A stretch of 64,000 bases of DNA from Streptomyces sp. Je 1-332 (GTDB taxonomy: Bacteria; Actinomycetota; Actinomycetes; Streptomycetales; Streptomycetaceae): assembly GCF_040730185.1 (NCBI RefSeq), contig NZ_CP160402.1, forward strand, positions 930,001 to 994,000, written 5' to 3'. The translations under genes and the position numbers were made by a program. The notes beneath the pieces are model-generated. The model saw only the letters and a program-made list of their open reading frames with translations. It was not told the origin of the DNA and did no database searches. This document shows, one piece after another, positions 16,679 through 23,506 of the stretch. The first letter of the stretch is position 1. Each line of letters starts with the position of its first letter.

Positions 16679-17188
16679 TCAGTCGCGCAGCGCGTTGAAG
16701 CGCCCCTGGTGGTACAGGAGCGGGCGGCCGGCGCCCGCGGGGTCGCCCACCACCGCCTCCGCGACGACGATCCGGTGGTCTCCGGCGGGCACCCGCGCCG
16801 CGACCCTGCAGACCAGCCAGGCCAGCGTGCCGTCGAGCACGGGGACGCCCTCGGGCCCCTCGTACCAGCGCGTGCCCGCGCCGAAGCGGTCGGCGCCGCT
16901 GCGCGCGAAGGTCGTGGCGAGGTCCAGCTGATGCTCACCGAGTATGTGGACGCCGACGTGTTCGGCCTCGGAGACCGCGGGCCAGCTGGAAGCCTTCGTA
17001 CCGATGCCGAACGAGAGCATCGGCGGCTCGGCGGAGACCGAGACGAGCGAGGTGGCGGTGAAGCCGACGGGGCCCCCCGGGCCTTGCGCGGTGATCACCG
17101 CGACCCCCGCCGCATGCCGCCGGAAGACGGAGCGCAGGAGGTCGGGGGAGGCGAGCTGGGGCGTGCGGAGGTCGGGCGTGGCCGTCAT
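16679..17188 (-). CDS. Flavin reductase family protein
   Basis: 169 aa from ATG 17188 (AAGGA 9 nt upstream). The FMN-binding split barrel of the flavin reductase-like (HpaC/FRD) family is evident: SVFRRHAAGVAVITAQGP, GFTATSLVSVSAEPPMLSFGI and a final GDHRIVVAEAV followed by LLYHQGRF. Such proteins supply reduced FMN/FAD to two-component monooxygenases or act directly on small substrates. No partner oxygenase is adjacent. It is upstream of etfBA on the same strand but separated by 240 nt, so probably independently transcribed. Confidence 0.9.
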   Translation of the reverse strand: MTATPDLRTPQLASPDLLRSVFRRHAAGVAVITAQGPGGPVGFTATSLVSVSAEPPMLSFGIGTKASSWPAVSEAEHVGVHILGEHQLDLATTFARSGADRFGAGTRWYEGPEGVPVLDGTLAWLVCRVAARVPAGDHRIVVAEAVVGDPAGAGRPLLYHQGRFNALRD

Positions 17189-17408
17189 GGACGTGTCCTT
17201 CTGCAGGAGGTACGAGCGATTCCGTGGCTGCTCAGCAGCCCGGACAGCGCGCACTTGCATGACGGGCGAGGTCCACGTGGACGCGCTCGTGGAGAAGGAG
17301 CTCCGGAGGCATGGGAGCAGGCTGGCGATGGATGTGGGGTGCAGTCAAGTCCGTTCCGCGATGTGAAAGGCGTATGGGTCACGCCCCTCCTCCCCCGTGG
17401 CCCGGTTC

Positions 17409-17726
17409 TCACACGGCCTTGCCGAGGGCGGCGATCACATCGGCCTTGCGCGGCTGCCCGGTCGCGCGCGTCACGACCTGGCCGTCCGCGTCGAGCACCA
17501 GCACGGTCGGCGTCTTGAGGATGCGCAGTTCCCGTACGAGATCGAGTTCCGCCTCGGCGTCGAGCTCCACGTGGGACACGCCGGGGACCATGGCGGCCAC
17601 CTCGGACAGGACGCGACGGGTCGCACGACAGGGCTGGCAGAAGGCGCTGGAGAATTGCACGAGCGTGGCCCGCTCCCCCAGCTCCGCCTCGCGTATCCGC
17701 ACGTCAGCCTCCCGCCCCCACGTCAT
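17409..17726 (-). CDS. Thioredoxin-like protein
   Basis: 105 aa from ATG 17726; the frame is open upstream but the extension is basic and unlike the family. The active site reads LVQFSSAFCQPCRATRRVL, so the redox pair is C-Q-P-C instead of the canonical C-G-P-C. The cis-proline is in LKTPTVLVLDADGQVV. There is no signal peptide, so it is a cytosolic thioredoxin-fold reductant or chaperone-like protein. It lies 220 nt upstream of the flavin reductase gene on the same strand. Confidence 0.88.
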   Translation of the reverse strand: MTWGREADVRIREAELGERATLVQFSSAFCQPCRATRRVLSEVAAMVPGVSHVELDAEAELDLVRELRILKTPTVLVLDADGQVVTRATGQPRKADVIAALGKAV

Positions 17727-17926
17727 GATCCAACCGTCCTCGGCTTCAGCGTCCCGGCGCCCGCGAACATTCCCAACGTGACGAGAATCTCGCGCCCGCC
17801 GGGCACGATGGGTGGCCAGCGGTCCGTTCTTGGGGCACGATCTGCGCAACGCCGAAAAACCTACGGCTGCGTAACTTCCCGCCGGGAACCCCCTCCCCAG
17901 GCAGAAACGAAGGGTCATCCCCACCC

Positions 17927-18655
17927 ATGGCAGAGCTTGTCTACCGTCCGGTCATCGGTGCCGCGAAAACCCTGTTCAAGGCATGGGACCTGAAGATCGA
18001 CTGCAAGGGGTCGGAGAACATCCCTCGCACCGGTGGCGCGGTGCTGGTCAGCAACCACATCAGCTATCTCGACTTCATCTTCGACGGCCTCGCGGCTCTG
18101 CCGCAGAAGCGGCTCGTGCGCTTCATGGCCAAGGAGTCGGTGTTCCGGCACAGGATCTCCGGCCCTCTGATGCGCGGGATGAAGCACATCCCCGTCGACC
18201 GCAAGCAGGGTGAGACGGCTTACCAGCACGCGCTCGACTCGCTGCGCGCCGGGGAGATCATCGGCGTCTTCCCCGAGGCGACGATCTCTCCGTCGTTCAC
18301 GCTGAAGACCTTCAAGTCCGGCGCCGCGCGCCTGGCACAGGAAGCCGGCGTCCCGCTGATCCCGATGGCGCTGTGGGGCACCCAGCGGCTGTGGACCAAG
18401 GGCCAGCCGCGCAACTTCAAGCGCAGCCACATCCCGATCACGATCCGGGTCGGTGAGCCGGTCGAGGCGCCGAAGGACCAGTTCGCGGGGGCGATCACCC
18501 GGCGCCTGCGCGAGCGCTGCCAGGAGCTTCTCGAAGCCGCGCAGCGCGCCTATCCCGTACGCCCCAAGGGCCCGGACGACACGTGGTGGATGCCGGCGCA
18601 CCTCGGCGGCACCGCGCCGACTCCGGCCGAGGTGAAGGCCGCCGAGGCGAGCTGA
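17927..18655 (+). CDS. 1-acylglycerol-3-phosphate acyltransferase family (PlsC-like)
   Basis: 242 aa. Acyltransferase motif I is SNHISYLDFIF (H-x4-D), followed by FMAKESVFRH, motif GVFPEATISPS (block III EGT-like, here PEAT) and VPLIPMALWGTQRL. It transfers an acyl chain to lysophospholipid at the membrane. The gene is divergent from the thioredoxin (200-nt gap). A small hairpin at 18690-18704 follows. Confidence 0.92.
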   Translation: MAELVYRPVIGAAKTLFKAWDLKIDCKGSENIPRTGGAVLVSNHISYLDFIFDGLAALPQKRLVRFMAKESVFRHRISGPLMRGMKHIPVDRKQGETAYQHALDSLRAGEIIGVFPEATISPSFTLKTFKSGAARLAQEAGVPLIPMALWGTQRLWTKGQPRNFKRSHIPITIRVGEPVEAPKDQFAGAITRRLRERCQELLEAAQRAYPVRPKGPDDTWWMPAHLGGTAPTPAEVKAAEAS

Positions 18656-18689
18656 ATCGATTACTCGAGGTGCTCGACCCCTGATTCTC

Positions 18690-18704
18690 GGGGTGCTCGA
18701 CCCC
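18690..18704. terminator. Small hairpin between convergent genes
   Basis: GGGGT-GCTCG-ACCCC folds to a 5-bp stem. The sequence GGTGCTCGACCCC occurs twice in this gap. It is a weak candidate terminator for the acyltransferase (+) and B3/B4 (-) genes. Confidence 0.4.
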
Positions 18705-19412
18705 TTATGCGGGTCGGTCGGACGCCCGCTCCGGCGCGCGGACGGTGAGCCGCGCGCCGGGGCTGAACTTCGCCAGCAGCTCGGCCAGTTCGGCGCCCGC
18801 CTCCTCGACGCCCGAGTCCGGCCCCATCCCCTCCAGCAGGAAGATGGCGTTGACCGACTCCTCCGTGAGGCGGGTGCGCGGCCCCTGGCGCCAGTTCCAG
18901 CGGCGGCAGGTGACGCCCTCGTCGTCGCACCAGACGACCTCCCCCGCGTCCGGGTGCTCGACGGCCCGCTCCCCCGCGGCCATGGTGGCGAAGTCCTCGG
19001 TGCCGTCGGCCCGCACCAGACGCATGCCGCCCTTGATGTGGTCGAGGTCCTCACCGCCGACCGGGATCAGGTGGGCGACGCTGATCGCGTTGTAGACGTC
19101 GACGAGGGCGTTGATCCGGGGCAGACCACCGTCGGCGAGGGCGCGCTTGGCCAGCGCCTCGGCGGAGTTGCGCGTACGGGACGGCTTCGCGCCGAAGGCG
19201 GTGTACGCCGCGCGCCAGGCCACCATGTGCGGGTCCTCGTGCGGGGCGCGGCCGTCGAGCCGCTCGGCGAGGCGGCGTGCGGCCTCGTCGAGGAGGGCCG
19301 AAGTCTCGTCGCCGCTGGGGCCGTTGACGAGCTCGTGGGCCTCGATGGCGACGTGGGTGAAGCCGGGCGCGAGGGCGCGGACCTCGTCGGAGACGGTCAG
19401 GTCGATGGTCAT
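18705..19412 (-). CDS. B3/B4 tRNA-binding-domain protein
   Basis: 235 aa from ATG 19412; GAGG lies about 12 nt upstream. It matches the stand-alone B3/B4 domain proteins related to the phenylalanyl-tRNA synthetase beta-chain editing domain: FGAKPSRTRNSAEALAKRAL, LPRINALVDVYNAISVAHLI and PVGGEDLDHIKGGMRLVRA. In Phe-RS this domain hydrolyses misacylated tRNA. Stand-alone versions may trans-edit tRNA or bind amino acids, but that is not established. It is followed 47 nt upstream by the transglutaminase-like gene on the same strand. Confidence 0.87.
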   Translation of the reverse strand: MTIDLTVSDEVRALAPGFTHVAIEAHELVNGPSGDETSALLDEAARRLAERLDGRAPHEDPHMVAWRAAYTAFGAKPSRTRNSAEALAKRALADGGLPRINALVDVYNAISVAHLIPVGGEDLDHIKGGMRLVRADGTEDFATMAAGERAVEHPDAGEVVWCDDEGVTCRRWNWRQGPRTRLTEESVNAIFLLEGMGPDSGVEEAGAELAELLAKFSPGARLTVRAPERASDRPA

Positions 19413-19459
19413 GGTCCGTCGTGCCTCACAGTTCGGGCGTCGGAGTTCTGATGCGAGCG

Positions 19460-20056
19460 TCACAGTTCTGAGGGGTGGATCTGCCAGAGGTGCAGTCGGT
19501 CGCGGGCCTGCCTGAGCACGCTGAGCGCCACCGGGCTCGGTTTAGCGTACAGGACCGGATAGTCCACTTCATTGGACTGTGGGTCCACGGGCCAGGCCAG
19601 CCGTTCCTCGCCGAGCCGGAACTGTGCGTCGACCCCGGCCGGTATGTTCCCGCGTGGATCCTGCCGGTGCCACGCGCCGTCTAGGCGTACGGCGACGAGG
19701 CCGTGCAGGGAGTAACCGCCGGTGTTGTCGTCCCGCAGCCGCTGATAGCAGAACGCCGTCGGGATATCCTCGGCGCGCAGCAGGGCGGCCAGGGCGTGGG
19801 ACTTGGCCGTGCAGATGCCGGTGCGCTCCCGCAGGACGTCGGACGCACGCCAGGTGACCTCCATGCGGCCCGAGTCCTGCGAGTGCGGGATGGCGTCGCG
19901 CACGAACTCGAAGGCCGCGTGGGCGTATGCGTAGGTATCGGCGGATGATTGTGCGAGGCTGGCCGCCGTCTCGCGGACCCGTGGATGGTGGTGGTCGACC
20001 ACCTCGTCGGCGGCCAAGTACGCCGACAGGTCAGGGTTTTCCTGGATGAGCCGCAT
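19460..20056 (-). CDS. Transglutaminase-like family protein
   Basis: 198 aa. The papain-like catalytic triad can be read: Cys in RTGICTAKSHALAALLRA, His in GGYSLHGLVAVRL and Asp in WHRQDPRGN. The family cleaves or forms amide bonds, and many bacterial members are cysteine proteases. There is no signal peptide. The ATG at 20056 has no Shine-Dalgarno, and a promoter 9 nt upstream implies a leaderless mRNA. It may be co-transcribed with the B3/B4 gene 47 nt downstream. Confidence 0.88.
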   Translation of the reverse strand: MRLIQENPDLSAYLAADEVVDHHHPRVRETAASLAQSSADTYAYAHAAFEFVRDAIPHSQDSGRMEVTWRASDVLRERTGICTAKSHALAALLRAEDIPTAFCYQRLRDDNTGGYSLHGLVAVRLDGAWHRQDPRGNIPAGVDAQFRLGEERLAWPVDPQSNEVDYPVLYAKPSPVALSVLRQARDRLHLWQIHPSEL

Positions 20057-20064
20057 GGCACGGG

Positions 20065-20094
20065 AGCATAGGAATACGACCGACCGCGAGTCAA
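20065..20094 (-). promoter_or_regulatory. Promoter for leaderless transglutaminase-like gene
   Basis: On the minus strand TTGACT (20094-20089) and TATGCT (20070-20065) are separated by 18 nt. The -10 box ends 8 nt before ATG 20056, so transcription would begin at or within a few nt of the start codon. The absence of a ribosome binding site agrees with this. Confidence 0.6.
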
Positions 20095-20142
20095 TGCAAT
20101 TGTGATCAGCCGTATACCTATGCAGTCAGTGAGTGGCGCTGA

Positions 20143-21213
20143 TCAGCGCGCCATCTCCTCCTTGAGGGCCGCCACGAACCCGTCCACGTCCTCCTCGCGC
20201 GTGTCGAACGCGCACATCCAGCGGACATCGCCCGCCGCCTCGTCCCAGAAGTAGAAGCGGTACTGCTGCTGCAGCCGCTCGCTCACGTCGTGCGGAAGGC
20301 GCGCGAAGACCGCGTTGGCCTGTACCGGGTAGAGGATCTCCACGCCGTGGACGGCGCGCACCCCTTCGGCCAGGCGCTGCGCCATCTCGTTGGCGTGCCG
20401 GGCGTTGCGCAGCCAGAGGTCCTTGGCGAGCAGGGCCTCCAACTGCACGGAAACGAAACGCATCTTGGAGGCGAGCTGCATGGACAGCTTGCGCAGGTGC
20501 TTCATGTGCTTGACGGCGTCCTGGTTGAGGACGACGACGGCCTCCCCGAAGAGCGCGCCGTTCTTCGTGCCGCCCAAGGACAGGATGTCCACGCCGACCG
20601 CGTTCGTGAACGTCCGCATGGGGACGTCGAGGGACGCGGCGGCGTTCGATATGCGCGAGCCGTCGAGGTGCACCTTCATGCCGAGCTTGTGCGCGTGATC
20701 GCAGATGGCGCGGATCTCGTCGGGCGTGTAGAGCGTGCCCAGTTCGGTGTTCTGCGCGATGGAGACGACCTGCGGCATCGCCCGGTGCTCGTCGTCCCAG
20801 CCGAACGCCTGCTTGTCGATCAGCTCGGGCGTGAGCTTGCCGTCGGGCGTGGGCACCGTGAGCAGCTTGAGGCCGCCCATGCGCTCGGGGGCGCCGCCCT
20901 CGTCCACGTGGATGTGCGCGGACTCGGCGCAGATCACCGCGCCCCAGCGGTCGGTGATCGCCTGCAGCGCGACGACGTTGGCACCGGTGCCGTTGAAGAC
21001 CGGGAACGCCTCGGCCGTGGGACCGAAATGGCCTCGGATGACCTGCTGGAGGTTGGCCGTGTAGTCGTCCTCGCCGTACGCGATCTGGTGGCCGCCGTTG
21101 GCCAGCGCGATGGCGGCGAGCACCTCCGGGTGGGCGCCCGCGTAGTTGTCGCTCGCGAACCCCCGTACACCCGGGTCGTGGTGACGGCGTGCGTCGGTCT
21201 TCGGAGGGTTCAC
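20143..21213 (-). CDS. Low-specificity L-threonine aldolase-like PLP enzyme
   Basis: 356 aa from GTG 21213 (VNPPKTDARRHHDP, a good family N terminus). The PLP fold type I aldolase features are FASDNYAGAHPEVLAAI, NGTGANVVALQA, AESAHIHVDEGGAPE, HLDGSRISNA (D184) and the Schiff-base lysine in LSLGGTKNGALFG (K217). It splits threonine/allo-threonine to glycine and acetaldehyde, or a related beta-hydroxy amino acid. A second GTG at 21246 overlaps the SDR stop as GTGA and would add 11 residues. It is the last gene of the DUF6421-SDR-aldolase operon; a 14-bp palindrome GCGCTGATCAGCGC spans its stop. Confidence 0.92.
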   Translation of the reverse strand: MNPPKTDARRHHDPGVRGFASDNYAGAHPEVLAAIALANGGHQIAYGEDDYTANLQQVIRGHFGPTAEAFPVFNGTGANVVALQAITDRWGAVICAESAHIHVDEGGAPERMGGLKLLTVPTPDGKLTPELIDKQAFGWDDEHRAMPQVVSIAQNTELGTLYTPDEIRAICDHAHKLGMKVHLDGSRISNAAASLDVPMRTFTNAVGVDILSLGGTKNGALFGEAVVVLNQDAVKHMKHLRKLSMQLASKMRFVSVQLEALLAKDLWLRNARHANEMAQRLAEGVRAVHGVEILYPVQANAVFARLPHDVSERLQQQYRFYFWDEAAGDVRWMCAFDTREEDVDGFVAALKEEMAR

Positions 21214-21259
21214 GGCTTCTCGGTCACGGGTGTCGCGAGCGGTCACGGCTTCTCGGTCA
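21210..21259. repeat. Direct repeat at SDR/aldolase junction
   Basis: TCACGGCTTCTCGGTCA occurs at 21210-21226 and 21243-21259, a 33-bp period (11 codons). On the coding strand each copy carries GAGAAGCCGTGA, so the SDR stop and a potential GTG start are duplicated. Confidence 0.75.
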
Positions 21260-21983
21260 GCCACAGGCGGGTTCCGTTCACTTCTCCGGCGGGCCGCTCC
21301 CAGACTCCGGCGATGGCCTCGGCCAGCTCCTTGACGTCCGTGAAGCCCGCGAACTTCGCGTTGGGCCGCTCCGCGCGCATCGCGTCGTGCACCAGCGCCT
21401 TGACCACCAGGATGGCAGCCGCCGACGTCAGGCCTTGCTCGGCCCCCGCCTTGCGGAAGGCGTCGCCGAGGGCGAGCGTCCAGGCCTCGGCGGCGGCCTT
21501 CGACGCGGAGTACGCCGCGTTGCCCGCCGTGGGCTTGGAGGCGCCGGCCGCGCTGATCAGGAGATAGCGGCCGCGGTCGCTGCGCTGCAGGCCGTCCTGG
21601 AAGGCGAGCGAGGTGTGCTGCACCGTACGGATCAGGAGCTTTTCGAGCAGGTCCCAGTCGGCGAGGTCGGTCTCGGCGAAGGTGGCGCTGCCGCGCCAGC
21701 CGCCGACGAGGTGGACCAGGCCGTCGATCCGCCCGAACTCCTTCTCGGTACGGGTGGCCCACTCCCGGGCCGCGCCCAGGTCGAGGAGATCGACCGTGTC
21801 GCCTATGACGGTGGCCCCGCCGTGCGCGTATCGCGCGGCGTCCACGGCCTCCGCGAGACGGGCCGGGTCGGCGTCGGACGCCACGACCGTGGCACCTGCC
21901 TCGGCGAGCCTCAGCAGTGTGGCCCGGCCCGCAGGCCCGGCTGCCCCCGCGACCGCGACCACGGCTCCATCGAGTGCGGACAT
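21243..21983 (-). CDS. SDR family oxidoreductase
   Basis: 246 aa from ATG 21983, chosen because AAGGAGG sits 8 nt upstream. An earlier ATG at 22013 overlaps the DUF6421 stop as ATGA and would add 10 residues. Short-chain dehydrogenase features: VAVAGAAGPAGRATLLRLAEAG (nucleotide-binding glycines, modified GxxxGxG), LVHLVGGWRG (replacing NNAG), LISAAGASKPTAGNAAYSAS with catalytic Tyr-x3-Lys (YSASK). The substrate is unknown. It is the middle gene of the DUF6421-SDR-threonine aldolase operon. Confidence 0.9.
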   Translation of the reverse strand: MSALDGAVVAVAGAAGPAGRATLLRLAEAGATVVASDADPARLAEAVDAARYAHGGATVIGDTVDLLDLGAAREWATRTEKEFGRIDGLVHLVGGWRGSATFAETDLADWDLLEKLLIRTVQHTSLAFQDGLQRSDRGRYLLISAAGASKPTAGNAAYSASKAAAEAWTLALGDAFRKAGAEQGLTSAAAILVVKALVHDAMRAERPNAKFAGFTDVKELAEAIAGVWERPAGEVNGTRLWLTEKP

Positions 21984-22009
21984 CGTCCTCGCCTCCTTGG
22001 TGCGGTCGC

Positions 22010-23425
22010 TCATGCGGCGACCTGCTCGGCGCGCGCCGCGGTGATCCCCTTGGTGGAGGCGATCACGTGCTTGAGCTTCTTGGAGAGCGCCTCATAGAAC
22101 ATGCTGAGCGGAAATTCATCAGGAAGCACGTCGTCGACGAGTTTCCTGGGCGGAAGCTGCACATCCAGGGCGTCGGGACCCTTGGCCCAGCGCGATCCGG
22201 GGTGCGGGGCGAGGTACTGGGACACCAGGTCGTACGCGGCGAACCAGTGCACCAGCTTGGGGCGGTCGATGCCCGCGCGGTACAGCTCCTCGATCTCGGC
22301 GCACAGCTGGTTGGTGACCTGCGGCGCGCGCTGCCAGTCGATCTTGAGCTTGTTGTCGGTCCAGCGGACCACGTCGTGCTTGTGGAGGTACGCGAAGAGC
22401 AGCTGGCCGCCGAGACCGTCGTAGTTCTTGACGCGGTCGCCGGTGACCGGGAAGCGGAACATCCGGTCGAAGAGGACGGCGTACTGCACGTCACGCGCCT
22501 GCGGTACGCCCTCGGCCTCCAGTTTCACGGCCTCCTTGAAGGCGGTGAGGTCACAGCGCAGCTCCTCGAGGCCGTACATCCAGAACGGCTGCCGCTGCTT
22601 GATCATGAACGGGTCGAAGGGCAGGTCGCCGTGGCTGTGGGTGCGGTCGTGGACCATGTCCCACAGGACGAACGCCTGCTGGCAGCGGTCCTGGTCGCCG
22701 ATCATCTCGCGGATGTCGTCGGGCAGTTCGAGCCCCAGGATCTCCACGGAGGCCTCGGTGACGCGGCGGAAGCGGGCCGCCTCGCGGTCACAGAAGATGC
22801 CGCCCCAGCTGAAGCGCTCGGGCGCCTCGCGCACGGCGATGGTCTCCGGGAAGAGCACGGCCGAGTTCGTGTCGTACCCGGCGGTGAAGTCCTCGAAGGT
22901 GATGCCGCAGAACAGCGGGTTGTCGTAACGCGTGCGCTCCAGCTCGGCCAGCCAGTCCGGCCAGACCATGCGCAGCACGACCGCTTCGAGATTGCGGTCG
23001 GGGTTGCCGTTCTGCGTGTACATGGGGAAGACCACGAGGTGCTGCAGGCCGTCCTCGCGGTGCGCCGCGGGCTGGAAGGCGAGCAGCGAGTCGAGGAAGT
23101 CCGGCACCTGGAAGCCGCCGTCAGCCCAGCGCCGCAGGTCCGTGCCGAGCGCCTGGTGGTACGCGGCGTCGTGCGGCAGGAGTGGGGCGAGCTGCTCGAT
23201 CGCGGATATCACGCGGTCCACGGCCAGTTCGGCCACGGACTTCGGCGGGGCGTCCTCCGTGTCGAAGTCGATCGAACCGTCCGCGGACTGCCACGGGCGG
23301 ATCTCCTCCACGGCGTCCTTGAGCATCGGCCAGGCCGGGTGCTCCACGACCCTTCCGATGGGGGCACCCCCATTCGCGGGAGAAACCGCCTCTTCCGCAA
23401 CCCTCTGCACAAGAATTTCCGTCAC
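22010..23425 (-). CDS. DUF6421 family protein, possible gluzincin-like metalloprotein
   Basis: 471 aa. It matches what I recall as DUF6421, a conserved Streptomyces family without known function. The sequence contains WDMVHDRTHSHGDLPFDP with H259-D260-x-x-H263, then E288-L-R-C-D292 25 residues later. That spacing is like a gluzincin HExxH...ExxxD, with Asp replacing the catalytic Glu. Other conserved-looking patches are FCGITFEDFTAGYDTNSAV and GGIFCDREAARFRRV. There is no signal peptide. It is the first gene of an operon with an SDR and a threonine-aldolase-like enzyme (ATGA overlap), so a role in amino acid or small-molecule metabolism is plausible. Confidence 0.8.
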   Translation of the reverse strand: MTEILVQRVAEEAVSPANGGAPIGRVVEHPAWPMLKDAVEEIRPWQSADGSIDFDTEDAPPKSVAELAVDRVISAIEQLAPLLPHDAAYHQALGTDLRRWADGGFQVPDFLDSLLAFQPAAHREDGLQHLVVFPMYTQNGNPDRNLEAVVLRMVWPDWLAELERTRYDNPLFCGITFEDFTAGYDTNSAVLFPETIAVREAPERFSWGGIFCDREAARFRRVTEASVEILGLELPDDIREMIGDQDRCQQAFVLWDMVHDRTHSHGDLPFDPFMIKQRQPFWMYGLEELRCDLTAFKEAVKLEAEGVPQARDVQYAVLFDRMFRFPVTGDRVKNYDGLGGQLLFAYLHKHDVVRWTDNKLKIDWQRAPQVTNQLCAEIEELYRAGIDRPKLVHWFAAYDLVSQYLAPHPGSRWAKGPDALDVQLPPRKLVDDVLPDEFPLSMFYEALSKKLKHVIASTKGITAARAEQVAA

Positions 23426-23506
23426 TTGTCAACCTCCACGGGAGAACCTCGCGTCAAAACACCGTATGCGGGCGAGGTTCTCCACCACAAGAGGCAGCTC
23501 GGGAGA

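Noticed and set aside
20143..21762. 539-residue version of the threonine aldolase starting inside the SDR gene
   Set aside because: The first 180 residues are out-of-frame SDR sequence. The family N terminus begins at GTG 21213, next to the SDR stop.
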